DNA of 64,000 nt from Lutispora sp003527145 (GCA_029983695.1 JASBZB010000018.1:1-64000); one strand, 5' to 3'; numbered from the stretch's first letter, positions 52,607-61,880 are shown. Made by a program: numbers and translations. Notes: generated from the sequence alone by a model not told the origin.

Positions 52607-53443
52607 TTAATTTTTATCGCAAAGCAATAGCAACCCTTCAAAAAACTTGCTCATATTTACCTTTCCGCCGCTGTTTCTCTTCCCTCTGATAAAGTCCATC
52701 TCAGCTTTTACATTTTCAAAATCAAACAGCATATTTGAGTATCTTTGAAAATTGTCGGCAAAATAATCTTCCAATCCTGCATTTGCAAGGTTTGTCAGGC
52801 CTTCCTTCATCGCTCTTCTCATTCTTTGCTTTACGGTTTTGGAGTTGTCCGGCAGGTATTTGCATAATTCATCTATGGCACACTCATCATAGGTTTTCTT
52901 TGCATTGATTATATAGGCGCACACATTTATAATATCGTTGGTACCCTTCTCGCCCAGCATTCCGAGCATACTCAAGATATATTTTATTTCTTTGATCTTA
53001 TCCTCGCCTTGATTGGTTACTTCCTTGCTTATTGTACTGTTAAACACCTTTTTTATGTTGTTCAGCATATCTTCCATCCTTATTTTTTCCGCTACCTTTT
53101 TAGTGACCTTTTCCACTTCAATCTTATTCAAAGGCTTGCTTATAAAGAACTCTATTCCCGATTCATAGGATTCTGTTATCAGCTCATGGTCAGAAACCTG
53201 GGAAACCATTATAAAGTTAATTTTTGGCCTCATCGCCTTTATCTCTTTTACCAAAGTATTGCCGTCAAGCTTCGGCATGAGAAGGTCCACCAGTACAATA
53301 TCGGGATTATTGGCTAAAATTTCATTGTAGGCTGTATCTCCATCATAATCGCATCCTATTACCTCGCCCAAATTATTGTCTTCAATGATATTGCTCAAAA
53401 TTTTTACAACATTTATATCATCATCTACAATATAGTATCTCAA
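52607..53443 (-). CDS. GlnL/YcbB-type response regulator
   Basis: A 278-aa protein. The N-terminal receiver has the acidic pocket DDD near residue 8 and the phospho-acceptor in VLVDLLMP, with Lys in SKPLN. The C-terminal YcbB-like DNA-binding region covers ~120-278. It starts with TTG overlapping the kinase stop, with GGGAGG upstream. In Bacillus the related GlnK-GlnL pair responds to glutamine. Here it lies next to an amino-acid ABC operon that it probably controls. Confidence 0.85.
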   Translation of the reverse strand: MRYYIVDDDINVVKILSNIIEDNNLGEVIGCDYDGDTAYNEILANNPDIVLVDLLMPKLDGNTLVKEIKAMRPKINFIMVSQVSDHELITESYESGIEFFISKPLNKIEVEKVTKKVAEKIRMEDMLNNIKKVFNSTISKEVTNQGEDKIKEIKYILSMLGMLGEKGTNDIINVCAYIINAKKTYDECAIDELCKYLPDNSKTVKQRMRRAMKEGLTNLANAGLEDYFADNFQRYSNMLFDFENVKAEMDFIRGKRNSGGKVNMSKFFEGLLLLCDKN

Positions 53444-54708
53444 AGCTCTTTCCTCCCAAAAATTCTGCTGGGAACAGTTATATTAAAGCTTGTCCCCTTG
53501 TTCAATTCAGACTTTACCGAAATACTTCCCTGAAAAACATCTCTGGTCAAATCTCTTACTAAAGCAAGTCCAAGACCCCTTTCAATATCTCCTGTATTTT
53601 CATCAAATTTGGTTGAAAAGCCGGGATTAAATATGTAATCTATATTGTCTTTCTTTATGCCCTCTCCATTGTCAGCTACGGAAATTACATAGTCATCCCC
53701 ATCCTCAAAGATATTAATCTTGAGCACTCCCTTCCTTCTTTTCTCCATGGCTTCTATGGAGTTATTGATCAGATTTCTTAGCACGGACATGAAATAAAAA
53801 TGCTCCGCTACATTAAAATCAGCTTTGATGTCAAATAATAATTCAATGTTCAGCTTATTCAGCCTTATATACTCCTTGGTATCGGTTTCCAAAATGCTAA
53901 TGATATCCTTGATGCTCATACAAGTGCCGTCAGTTTTATCTCTGGCCATCTGCTCCAGGCCGTTTATTACCCTTATATAGCCTTTTTTTATTTCATGGAC
54001 ATCCTTGGCAATATCCAATGCCAGATGCTTTAGCTCATAGGGGTAATCATTTTCGGATATGACCTTGTAGGCAAAATAGGACTTTTTCATTACGTCTTCT
54101 ATTTCGCTTATATTTTTATTCATAAAATATATTTCGCTCTTGAAGCTTGAAGTGAGAAGCATCAATCTCCTGTATCTCTCTTCATGCTCCTGCTTTGCCA
54201 AAAAGCCTCTGTAATGCTTTATGGATATGATCACTCCCATTGCTATGAAGGCCCTTACTGCCGCAATCACTATCAAGTTCCTGATTATTTCCATATTCAT
54301 GCCGACAATGCTTGTTCTTACGCCCATCTCCACCATATTGGACAGGAAATCACAGAAAAATGCCGCGACGGTAAACCTTGTAATATTCTTCTCGGCCGCA
54401 TTGAAATATAAAAAATAATATATTACACCATAAGCAAAATAGAAGAACACATCCGGACCTACCATTATCCAGGTGATGGGCAGGTCTCTGATCTCAGTGT
54501 ATTCAATAATCCCTCTGAAAAGAGGGGATACTATGCCGGTGACAAAGCCAACTATTATCGGGTTCAGCTCTGCATAGTTATATAAAAATATCGGAAGCAA
54601 AATTACTGAAAGTGTTATTATGAATCCTTGAACAAAATAATTAAAATGAAATTGGGATGCTAAGGCCACACAAGCTGCTATAAGTAATGTGTGCTTTAAT
54701 TTATTCAT
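53440..54708 (-). CDS. GlnK/YcbA-type sensor histidine kinase
   Basis: A 422-aa kinase. Five or so N-terminal transmembrane helices (~1-165) precede a cytoplasmic dimerisation segment with candidate phospho-His in KDVHEIKKG, then an HATPase domain (LRNLINNSIEAM, DNGEGI, GLGLALVRDL). The ATG at 54708 follows AGGTG; the GTG at 54717 would overlap it. It is translationally coupled to the response regulator. Confidence 0.87.
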   Translation of the reverse strand: MNKLKHTLLIAACVALASQFHFNYFVQGFIITLSVILLPIFLYNYAELNPIIVGFVTGIVSPLFRGIIEYTEIRDLPITWIMVGPDVFFYFAYGVIYYFLYFNAAEKNITRFTVAAFFCDFLSNMVEMGVRTSIVGMNMEIIRNLIVIAAVRAFIAMGVIISIKHYRGFLAKQEHEERYRRLMLLTSSFKSEIYFMNKNISEIEDVMKKSYFAYKVISENDYPYELKHLALDIAKDVHEIKKGYIRVINGLEQMARDKTDGTCMSIKDIISILETDTKEYIRLNKLNIELLFDIKADFNVAEHFYFMSVLRNLINNSIEAMEKRRKGVLKINIFEDGDDYVISVADNGEGIKKDNIDYIFNPGFSTKFDENTGDIERGLGLALVRDLTRDVFQGSISVKSELNKGTSFNITVPSRIFGRKEL

Positions 54709-54852
54709 CAAATTCACCTATGCATATTTATAGAGTTTAATGCAAGAATTGTCTTTATGCGTTGAAATAATAATAACATACTTGAAAGTCAAATAGAAGT
54801 GTATATATTCTCAATTTTCCCAACTGTCATGCAAATATAGTCCGAGGTTCTG

Positions 54853-55323
54853 CTACTCCCTGAGAGTAGCCTTTAACCTGCTGTCTTTGAGCAAAATATT
54901 GATCGCATCCATGATCGATCGCACCACCACGTCCGCATGGGCCAGCAGCCTGCCGCTGCAGCCTTCGCCCTCAACAACAGCTATGGACAACCTGGCTGAT
55001 TTAAACATTTCTATATCATTAAAACCGTTGCCTATGCAGATCGTCTTATCAGCTCCTATGCTTTCGACTATTTCTTTTTTAAAATCGGCTGCCTTTCCTT
55101 TAGGAAAGGTCCTGACAGATACGCCGGATTGGGCACATTCGGCTTCAACGGTTCCATAGGTATCGGCAGTCAATATGTAAATATCGGCATGGGATTTAAG
55201 CTCCGCCAGAAGCTCCCCCACCCCGTCTATAAGCTTTCCGTCCGTCGCTATCGTGCCGTTATAATCAAACACTATGTTTTCTATCTCAATTACTCCTAAA
55301 CCTGGTATATCATAAATAAGCAT
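54853..55323 (-). CDS. HAD-family protein, soluble P-type ATPase-like (COG4087 type)
   Basis: A 156-aa HAD-fold protein. Motif I is FDYNGTIA, with Asn in place of the usual second Asp; motif II is LTADTYG; motif IV is IGNGFNDIEM. The DxN variant is typical of the soluble P-type ATPase-like group. It follows pstB by 18 bp, in the position where phoU is normally found, with its own TTGGAGGGA site. The substrate is unknown. A regulatory or phosphatase role in phosphate uptake is inferred from position only. Confidence 0.78.
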   Translation of the reverse strand: MLIYDIPGLGVIEIENIVFDYNGTIATDGKLIDGVGELLAELKSHADIYILTADTYGTVEAECAQSGVSVRTFPKGKAADFKKEIVESIGADKTICIGNGFNDIEMFKSARLSIAVVEGEGCSGRLLAHADVVVRSIMDAINILLKDSRLKATLRE

Positions 55324-55341
55324 TCAATAGTCCCTCCAATT

Positions 55342-56085
55342 TTACCCATATATGCCTTCAATATATTCCCTAGTCCTTCTGTTCTGAGGTGAGGAAAACA
55401 TCCTGGCTGTTTCATCATATTCTATCAGCTCTCCGTCCAGCATGAATGCGGTGTAATCCGATATCCTCTTTGCCTGATAAAGGTTATGGGTGACTATTAC
55501 TATAGTATAATCTCCGGCTAAATTTCTCAACATTTTTTCGATATTAGCAGTGTTTTTCACATCCAGAGCGGAGCAAGGCTCGTCCAGAAGCAATACCTCC
55601 GGCTCTACTGTCAGCGCTCTTGCAATGCAAAGCCTCTGCTGCTGGCCTCCGGAGAGCTTCAATGCAGACATGCCAAGCTCATCTTTTACTTCGTCATAAA
55701 GGCCCGATATTTTAAGCTTATCAATGGCTATTTCTCTCAACCTGCTTTTGTCCCTTATCCCATAGTAAACCGGAGCATAGGTTAAATTTTTATATATAGA
55801 AAAGGGGAATGGCGCCGGTTTTTGAAAAACTATGCCTATCCTCTTTCTTATTTCTTCTTTGGGCATGGAATAAATATCCTTGCCATTAAATAAAATGTTG
55901 CCTGCGGCTCTTCCTCCGCTTTCCTCCAGCATTCTGTTCAATGATAAGAGAAATGTGGATTTGCCGCATCCCGATGGGCCTATTATTGCAGTTATTTTAT
56001 TCTTTTCGATCTTCATATCCATATCATTTATTATCTTTTTCTCTCCGTAATAGGCATAAAAGGATTTTAACTCCAGTACATTCAT
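55342..56085 (-). CDS. pstB: PstB, phosphate ABC transporter ATPase
   Basis: A 247-aa ATPase with Walker A GPSGCGKST, signature LSGGQQQRLCIARAL and Walker B VLLLDEPCSALD. The ATG at 56085 overlaps the pstA stop (ATGA), with AAAGGAAG upstream; a longer start at 56106 is unnecessary. Confidence 0.94.
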   Translation of the reverse strand: MNVLELKSFYAYYGEKKIINDMDMKIEKNKITAIIGPSGCGKSTFLLSLNRMLEESGGRAAGNILFNGKDIYSMPKEEIRKRIGIVFQKPAPFPFSIYKNLTYAPVYYGIRDKSRLREIAIDKLKISGLYDEVKDELGMSALKLSGGQQQRLCIARALTVEPEVLLLDEPCSALDVKNTANIEKMLRNLAGDYTIVIVTHNLYQAKRISDYTAFMLDGELIEYDETARMFSSPQNRRTREYIEGIYG

Positions 56086-56918
56086 TTCGTCACTTCCTTT
56101 CTCCAAAAGGTTAAGGATATTGAAACCAGGTTTATGATGAACAACAGTAATATGAGCACCAATGCTGTCCCATAGGATTTTTCTATGGATATGCCCTCCC
56201 CTGTTAAAATATACAGATGAAAGGGCAATGCCATAACAGGTGAAGACAAGGACTTGGGAATAGGTGCAAATATTACAGCGCCTGTCAGTATGATAGGTGC
56301 GGCAGCACCCATCGCAAAGCCTCCTGCCAGGGTGACTGCAGATACTATATCCCTTATGCTTTGGGGCAGTACCAATCTTAATAATGTATAAAGCTTAGTT
56401 GTCCCCAGAGCATATGAAGAAAGCAGCATCGAGCTGCTGAATTCTCTGAAAGTCTTCTCAACTCTGACCTGTATGAAAGGAAATATCATTATGCCCAAGG
56501 TCAGGCCCGCAGATATAAGGCTTCTTCCCATCTTCAGATTAGCCACCATAAACGTATAACCAAAAAGGCCAAGTATGATGGACGGAACTCCTGCCATGCA
56601 TTGTATCACCACATGTGCAAGACTCTCCATCCTTTTGGATTTGCAATAAAACACTATGTATACAGCAGTTGAAATTGCCAGTATAGACGCAAAAACGCAT
56701 GAGATAAGTATGAGCAGCAGGCTTCCTATGATTGCAGGCAATATGCCGCCCTCAGATCCCAGGGGTATGCCCGCCGGATTGGATAAAATAAACTCCCAGG
56801 TCATCGCCTTGAACCCGTTTTTTAAAATATAGATGAATATGAAGGATGCACTCAAAAGAGCCAAAAGGCCGCTGAACAATATCCATGCATTAAAAAATAT
56901 TGAGCTTATCTTCTTCAT
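56082..56918 (-). CDS. pstA: PstA, phosphate ABC permease
   Basis: A 278-aa permease with about 6 helices and the EAA-type loop (LGTTKLYTLLRLVLPQSIRDI). It overlaps pstC by 4 bp. Confidence 0.93.
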   Translation of the reverse strand: MKKISSIFFNAWILFSGLLALLSASFIFIYILKNGFKAMTWEFILSNPAGIPLGSEGGILPAIIGSLLLILISCVFASILAISTAVYIVFYCKSKRMESLAHVVIQCMAGVPSIILGLFGYTFMVANLKMGRSLISAGLTLGIMIFPFIQVRVEKTFREFSSSMLLSSYALGTTKLYTLLRLVLPQSIRDIVSAVTLAGGFAMGAAAPIILTGAVIFAPIPKSLSSPVMALPFHLYILTGEGISIEKSYGTALVLILLLFIINLVSISLTFWRKEVTK

Positions 56919-57781
56919 AATTGACTCATGCTCCTTTTAATATAAAATAGAGCTATATTTATTATGAGCAATATAGCCATCAGTACAAAGCCTGCCGCAA
57001 AGAGGGCGTGATAATGCAGGCTGCCTACCTCTGCCATGCCCATTTCAAGGGCGATGAGCGAGGGTATGGTCTGACATTTTCCTAAAAGCTTAGGCATTAT
57101 CGGTGCATTTCCGATAACCATCATCACTGCCATGGTTTCCCCCATGGCTCTTCCCAAAGCTAAAACTGCAGCTGCTGTGATTCCCTTTATGCTCTGAGAC
57201 AGCACTATGGTCCTGATAATGTAGCCCTTGGATATGCCTAATGCCTTGGCTACCATCGAATACTTCCCATACATCTTTCCCATGGTTTCATCACAGGTGG
57301 ATATTATATACGGCAAAACCATGATCGAAAGCAATATCCCTCCTGCAAGGACGGATTCACCCGAGGAAAAGTCAAATACCCTCTCAAAAAATTTAACCAA
57401 TACAAGCAACCCGATAAACCCATATATTACCGAAGGCACTCCCGCCATCACATCTATCAATCCCCTCAATATCAGCCTAGGCTTTTCCTTGACATAGCCT
57501 GACAGCAAAAGTGAGCTTCCTACCCCTATAGGCAAAGCAATGATTATGGCAACTATGGATACATACAAAGTACCGAGTATGATATTGAGTATCGATAGAT
57601 TTTCCGGAGCCGCCAGAGGATTCCATGTGTTCCTCGTTATAAATTTCAATATAGGCACCGCTCTGAAAAATATCAAGCTTTCTTTAAATATAAAAAGTAT
57701 TATAAAGGATAAAAGCAATAATGAAAGAACAGCCAGCAGTTTAATACTTTTTTCAAATACCCTGTCAAGGACCTCCCACAT
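56915..57781 (-). CDS. pstC: PstC, phosphate ABC permease
   Basis: A 288-aa permease with MAGVPSVIYGFIGL and the LGISKGYIIRTIVLSQSIKGI coupling loop. GAGGTGAT precedes the ATG. A 161-bp gap with an inverted-repeat element separates it from pstS. Confidence 0.93.
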   Translation of the reverse strand: MWEVLDRVFEKSIKLLAVLSLLLLSFIILFIFKESLIFFRAVPILKFITRNTWNPLAAPENLSILNIILGTLYVSIVAIIIALPIGVGSSLLLSGYVKEKPRLILRGLIDVMAGVPSVIYGFIGLLVLVKFFERVFDFSSGESVLAGGILLSIMVLPYIISTCDETMGKMYGKYSMVAKALGISKGYIIRTIVLSQSIKGITAAAVLALGRAMGETMAVMMVIGNAPIMPKLLGKCQTIPSLIALEMGMAEVGSLHYHALFAAGFVLMAILLIINIALFYIKRSMSQL

Positions 57782-57798
57782 TCTATCACCTCAAAAAA

Positions 57799-57930
57799 GA
57801 GGCTGTTGCATAACGGATTCAACCTGTCATTCCGAAGGAGCAAAGCGACTGAAGAATCTTTTTTATTGCAATGTCTTAAAGATTCTTCTGTGTGCTCAGA
57901 ATGACTAAATTATCATTTTGCAACAGTCTC
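57799..57930. repeat. GAGGCTGTTGCA inverted-repeat element, long form with nested repeat
   Basis: Terminal repeats GAGGCTGTTGCA and TGCAACAGTCTC enclose a second inverted repeat (57826-57905): GTCATTCCGAAGGAGC, GAAGAATCTT, AAGATTCTTC and GCTCAGAATGAC. The inner CATTC..GAAGAATCT motif is a widespread bacterial intergenic repeat. It lies between pstS and pstC. Confidence 0.8.
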
Positions 57931-57942
57931 AACGATCAAGCT

Positions 57943-58884
57943 CTATTTTACAGGCACAAAGCCCATCTGTTCTATAATTTTCGCTCCCTTTTCCGATGTC
58001 ACAACATCCATGAAGGCCTTTTGCTCTGGGGTCAATTCTCCTCTTTTTACCACTATAAGGGGCCTGGATATCTTGTAGGAGCCATTTACTATGTTTTCCT
58101 CTGTGGGCTCTACTCCATCCACTTTTAAGGGTATCAGCTTGCCTTTATTTTGATTGACCATGCCAAAGGAGGCATAACCAATAGCATCCTTATTCTCAAT
58201 TACCTTGGTCACCAGCGCTCCCATAGAAGGAGACTGAATGGCATCAGGCCTTATCTGAGTTTCGCCCATCACGCTCTTCTGGAAGACTTCATGTGCTCCG
58301 CCGCTTAAGTCTCTTATAACCACAACAATCTCCTTATGAGGAAGCTTGCTGTCGAGCTCATCCCAGAATTTATACTCCCCGGCAAAGATCTTTTTCACTT
58401 CTTCCGTGGTCAAGCTGTCTCTCAGCTTTACCAATGGATTCTCCGGGTTTATGGATATGGTAAGAGCATCTATTCCAAGTGTAAAATCTTTTGCATCTCC
58501 GATTTTCTCTTTCTCTTCGGTCTTGATTTCCCTGGCCAGCATACCAAAATCACTGGTGTCTTCCAGCACTGCTTTAACTCCTGCTCCTGAACCGCCGGCA
58601 GAAACATAAATAGCTATATTTTGTTCCGGAAAGCTTGGATCTACCTTGTTCCAGGTAGTATATCCTTCGATAAAATCAGTGGCAATAGCCGATATTACCG
58701 GTGCCAGCGTGGACGAGCCGTTAAATGTTATTTGTGCTTTGAATTCATTTTTCATTTCATCCGGCTTATCTCCGGCAGCAGAATCGCTATCTGCAGGCGC
58801 TGCGGGCGCCTGGCTTGTACAACCTGTTAAAGCCATTGTAAAAACCAGCAGCATACATAATAAAATACTCCAAAATCTCTTCAT
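57943..58884 (-). CDS. pstS: PstS, phosphate-binding lipoprotein
   Basis: A 313-aa phosphate-binding protein with lipobox LTGC (Cys22). The mature part shows FNGSSTLAPVI and SAGGSGAGVKA, the phosphate-loop pattern, then SSGGAHE-like DLSGGAHEVFQ. It is the first gene of pstSCAB. Confidence 0.94.
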   Translation of the reverse strand: MKRFWSILLCMLLVFTMALTGCTSQAPAAPADSDSAAGDKPDEMKNEFKAQITFNGSSTLAPVISAIATDFIEGYTTWNKVDPSFPEQNIAIYVSAGGSGAGVKAVLEDTSDFGMLAREIKTEEKEKIGDAKDFTLGIDALTISINPENPLVKLRDSLTTEEVKKIFAGEYKFWDELDSKLPHKEIVVVIRDLSGGAHEVFQKSVMGETQIRPDAIQSPSMGALVTKVIENKDAIGYASFGMVNQNKGKLIPLKVDGVEPTEENIVNGSYKISRPLIVVKRGELTPEQKAFMDVVTSEKGAKIIEQMGFVPVK

Positions 58885-58979
58885 TGTAAATACCTCCCCG
58901 TTGATATATTATGACAACTATCCATAGTGATTTTATTATGATTGCCAGGATTTTACCAATCGATATAATTTATAGTTCT

Positions 58980-59933
58980 TCACCTTTGTATAGCTTTTAT
59001 CAATGAGAAGTCCAAATTGCCGCCGCTTATGATTATCGCTATATTTTTATTCTTGAATAATTCCGGTTCAGCCATGACTGCGGCAACCCCCACTGCGCCT
59101 GCAGGCTCCGCGATCACCTTTTCCTTATCCATAAGAAAAAGCACAGCCTCTTTGATGCTTTCTTCCTCAACCAGAACTATATCGTCAATGCATTGCCTTG
59201 ACATATTGTATGGTATTTCTCCTACTCCCCCTATCAGAGCATCGCATATGGAAGGCTCCGACGGAAAGTCGGAATAGAATATTCTATCCTTCATAGCTTT
59301 GGCCATAGCAGGGCAGGCCTCAGTCTGGACGCCAATAATTTTTATTGAAGGCTTGAGATGCTTGGCTGCCACAGATACACCGGTTATAAGCCCTCCGCCG
59401 CCGATAGGAGCTAATATTGCATCAATATCCGGATTAGCCTCGAGTATCTCCATAGCAATGCTTCCTTGGCCCGCTATCACTTCTATGTCGGAACAGGGAT
59501 CTATAAATATGCGCTTCTCCTTATCCAGCGCCTCCTGGGCTGCAGCATGGGCTTCATCGTAATTTCTTCCCACTGTGACAACTTCAGCTCCATAATATTT
59601 TATCTTTTCCAGCTTTGACCCGGGTATAGTTTCGGGGACAAATATTTTAGCTTTTATACCTCCTAAAAGCTTGGCAGAATAGCTTACTCCGGCACCGTGA
59701 TTGCCTGAAGATACAGCCATTACCCCTTTTGACTTTTCATCATCCGTCAGGCTGGCAAGCTTGCTCAAAGCGCCTCTTATCTTGAAGCCCTTCAGCCTTT
59801 GCTGACATTCCAGCTTGAGAAAAACATCAGTTTCCCCATTGCTCAAATACATTGAATGATCCAGAGGTGTTTCATATATATATTTTTTTATTCTATCTCT
59901 CGCTAATTGAATATCCTTAAAATAAACCATCAT
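58980..59933 (-). CDS. Threonine/serine dehydratase-like PLP enzyme
   Basis: A 317-aa fold-type II PLP enzyme. The PLP Lys is in FKIRGAL, the phosphate loop is SSGNHGAG, and the tetraglycine loop is GGGGLITG. No C-terminal ACT domain is present, so it is a catabolic-type threonine ammonia-lyase, or a related enzyme such as 3-hydroxyaspartate dehydratase or serine racemase. Two adjacent ATGs (59933, 59930) share GGGAG; the first is reported. Confidence 0.85.
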   Translation of the reverse strand: MMVYFKDIQLARDRIKKYIYETPLDHSMYLSNGETDVFLKLECQQRLKGFKIRGALSKLASLTDDEKSKGVMAVSSGNHGAGVSYSAKLLGGIKAKIFVPETIPGSKLEKIKYYGAEVVTVGRNYDEAHAAAQEALDKEKRIFIDPCSDIEVIAGQGSIAMEILEANPDIDAILAPIGGGGLITGVSVAAKHLKPSIKIIGVQTEACPAMAKAMKDRIFYSDFPSEPSICDALIGGVGEIPYNMSRQCIDDIVLVEEESIKEAVLFLMDKEKVIAEPAGAVGVAAVMAEPELFKNKNIAIIISGGNLDFSLIKAIQR

Positions 59934-60011
59934 CAGCACTCCCTAAATCCCGATTAATACATATAATATTATCATAAAAATCAAATAAATATCTATAATT
60001 ATGCGATGAAT

Positions 60012-60059
60012 TACAAAAAAGGAAGCTGCATCCTTTTGATTCCCAGTTTCCTTTTTGTA
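60012..60059 (-). terminator. Terminator behind the broken gene fragment
   Basis: A stem ACAAAAAAGGAA/TTTCCTTTTTGT with a T-rich 3' side on the minus strand. Confidence 0.65.
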
Positions 60060-60096
60060 TTAAACGATTTTCACGTTATATATAATTTAAGGATGA

Positions 60097-60246
60097 TCAT
60101 TTAGTGTATACCAGTTGAATGTTGTATTCTACCGATTTAGCTTCATCATCCTGAACATTTCCATTGATATATATTTGATATTTGCCGGATTCGCCTTGCA
60201 AAGTGAATTCTGATGAGCCCAAATCTTTGGAGCTGTCTCCGCCGTG
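60097..60246 (-). pseudogene. 3' remnant of a broken gene
   Basis: About 49 codons read as a plausible beta-rich protein C-terminus (SSKDLGSSEFTLQGESG..., ending NIQLVYTK). They are cut off upstream by an in-frame stop at 60247-60249. A Lys/Glu-rich stretch (EQEELEKKSYYD) continues upstream in another frame, which suggests a frameshift. Beyond it lies repeat DNA. No start codon or ribosome site exists. The parent family is not recognised. Confidence 0.5.
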
Positions 60247-60299
60247 TCATAGTAGCTCTTCTTTTCCAGCTCTTCTTGCTCTTTACATGCAATGCGTTC

Positions 60300-60385
60300 C
60301 CTACTATAACTCGGCCAGGGCAAGCCCTATCCCTACGAACCCCCTCAGTGTTAATCCGTGTAAAAGTCCGTGCCAATCCGTGTTC
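60300..60385. repeat. GC-richer dispersed-repeat-like segment
   Basis: Contains the inverted word AGGGCAAGCCCT (60317-60328) followed by three spaced copies of A(A/G)TCCGTG (60353, 60365, 60375). Base composition differs from its surroundings. This type of GGGCTTGCCC and CACGGATT repeat occurs between genes in many bacteria. It lies where the 5' part of the broken gene would be. Confidence 0.5.
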
Positions 60386-60441
60386 CACGTTCTCCCTCAT
60401 ACCTCAGAGGAATACATGCATCCTGAGTTCTAAAACCCTTC

Positions 60442-61458
60442 CTATTTTTTTATAGAATAATATATGTGCTTGCATACTTCAAAAGCTGTGGTAAGGACGA
60501 TTATCGCTATGAAGATTTTAAAGCTTACTGTACCTATATCCCCCAGCCTTTGGAAAGGAACAAAATCCGTATTCATGATGCTTTCTTTTACGGCAGGATT
60601 CAATATTCCGGGATTGCCTGCCATCACAAGAAATATAGCCAAAGAGCCTATGTCAACTCCTATCTGGACAAATCTTAAAGCATTAGTCCATTTCCCTGCC
60701 CTGAGTTTATAACCGTTCAACAGCACATTTCCTATCCAGAATATATTCAAATACGGCATATAGATCCTTAAGATATCAATGGAGAATAATGGGATATAGA
60801 CACTCTCTGCTCCTATTTTATAATATATGGCGATTATATGAGGAAATCTGTTGAAAATAATTATGCCCAATATCGTAAAGCATATAGCAGCGTATACCTC
60901 GGATACTTTTATCATCTCATAAGATACAGGCACAGGCTCCAGATCCTTAGGGCTCCATTTACTATTAGGATTCAGATCCTTTATATCTTCTTCCTTTGCA
61001 AAATACTGTATAATGGCAAATACAATGGTAACAGACCCTACAGCGCTGATACAGGCTGATATTATCTGTATCGGCAGCTTATACATCAACTCTATGAAGG
61101 AGCCTTGTGTGCTCAATACGGAGACCAAAGCTGCAATACAAATTCCCAAAGCTACGGCCCCCAGTACAATGGTGAGAAGCAAGCGGTATAGATCATATAA
61201 TTCAGGACCGATCAGATACCCGCTGTTAGCTTTGTACTTTGCCGCAACCTCTGCCGGAGAGCCGAATGACTCTAAAATCGATAGTACGTCCTCTTCTGTC
61301 TCTTTATAAGCTTCGCCCTTAGCCAATCTGCCACTTGCGGTTTTTTCATCCAGAGCATCCAATATCAGAGATCTCAGCTCTTTAGTTGTATCTTCTCTGT
61401 GGGCTTTTGGCAGCTTTTGGCCCACCGCATATAGGTAACGATCAATCCAATTTTTCAT
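60442..61458 (-). CDS. HAAS-domain membrane protein paired with PadR
   Basis: A 338-aa protein. The N-terminal ~75 residues form a HAAS-type helical domain (IDRYLYAVGQKLP, ELRSLILDALDE, ILESFGSPAEVAAKY), followed by about 7 transmembrane helices. Such proteins are routinely encoded with PadR regulators. The ATG at 61458 overlaps the PadR gene by 17 bp and has GGAG 9 bp upstream. The function is unknown, perhaps envelope-stress related. Confidence 0.8.
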   Translation of the reverse strand: MKNWIDRYLYAVGQKLPKAHREDTTKELRSLILDALDEKTASGRLAKGEAYKETEEDVLSILESFGSPAEVAAKYKANSGYLIGPELYDLYRLLLTIVLGAVALGICIAALVSVLSTQGSFIELMYKLPIQIISACISAVGSVTIVFAIIQYFAKEEDIKDLNPNSKWSPKDLEPVPVSYEMIKVSEVYAAICFTILGIIIFNRFPHIIAIYYKIGAESVYIPLFSIDILRIYMPYLNIFWIGNVLLNGYKLRAGKWTNALRFVQIGVDIGSLAIFLVMAGNPGILNPAVKESIMNTDFVPFQRLGDIGTVSFKIFIAIIVLTTAFEVCKHIYYSIKK

Positions 61459-61810
61459 TATTCCCATCTCCATTCTTAGTTTTGAGAAGCTTTGTAATGA
61501 TATCATTCAGGTGAATCCACTCTGTCATAAGACGATTCAATACTTTTTTGCCTTTTGCATTCAACACATAGTATCTTCGTGGCCTTGCCTCATCTAAAGA
61601 CCAGCTGCTATCCAACAGCTCCTGTTTTTCCAGTCTTCTCAGGAGCGGGTATAATGTGCTCTGATCAATCGCCAGTCCTCTTTCCGTCAAGCGCTGAACC
61701 AAAGAATATCCGTATTTCTCTTCTTCCAACTGACTCAAAACACTCAAAACCAGAATACCTCTTCTTAATTCCATAGCCAGACTAGATACAATTTCATCCA
61801 CTTCAGACAT
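61442..61810 (-). CDS. PadR family transcriptional regulator
   Basis: A 122-aa PadR-type winged helix (LRRGILVLSVLSQL, YGYSLVQRL, STLYPLLRRLEKQELL, RRYYVLNAKGKKVL). It is the first gene of a two-gene operon with the HAAS membrane protein. Its promoter overlaps an inverted repeat, suggesting autorepression. The ribosome site AAGGAA is in the loop of a small hairpin (61815-61834, TAATCAC/GTGATTA). Confidence 0.93.
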   Translation of the reverse strand: MSEVDEIVSSLAMELRRGILVLSVLSQLEEEKYGYSLVQRLTERGLAIDQSTLYPLLRRLEKQELLDSSWSLDEARPRRYYVLNAKGKKVLNRLMTEWIHLNDIITKLLKTKNGDGNNEKLD

Positions 61811-61834
61811 TTTTAATCACTTCCTTGTGATTAA

Positions 61835-61879
61835 ATTATACTGTATGGCGCATAGTATTGTCAATAATATAATACTATG
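61835..61879 (-). promoter_or_regulatory. PadR promoter with overlapping operator
   Basis: On the minus strand, TTGACA (61859-61864), an 18-bp spacer and TATAAT (61835-61840). The -35 box lies inside an inverted repeat CATAGTATT/AATACTATG (61851-61879), the ATACT/AGTAT type of palindrome favoured by PadR proteins. Confidence 0.75.
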
Positions 61880-61880
61880 C

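Noticed and set aside
60129..60400. Two overlapping minus-strand frames of 64 and 84 codons
   Set aside because: They run through repeat DNA and out of frame with the protein-like remnant; no ribosome site.
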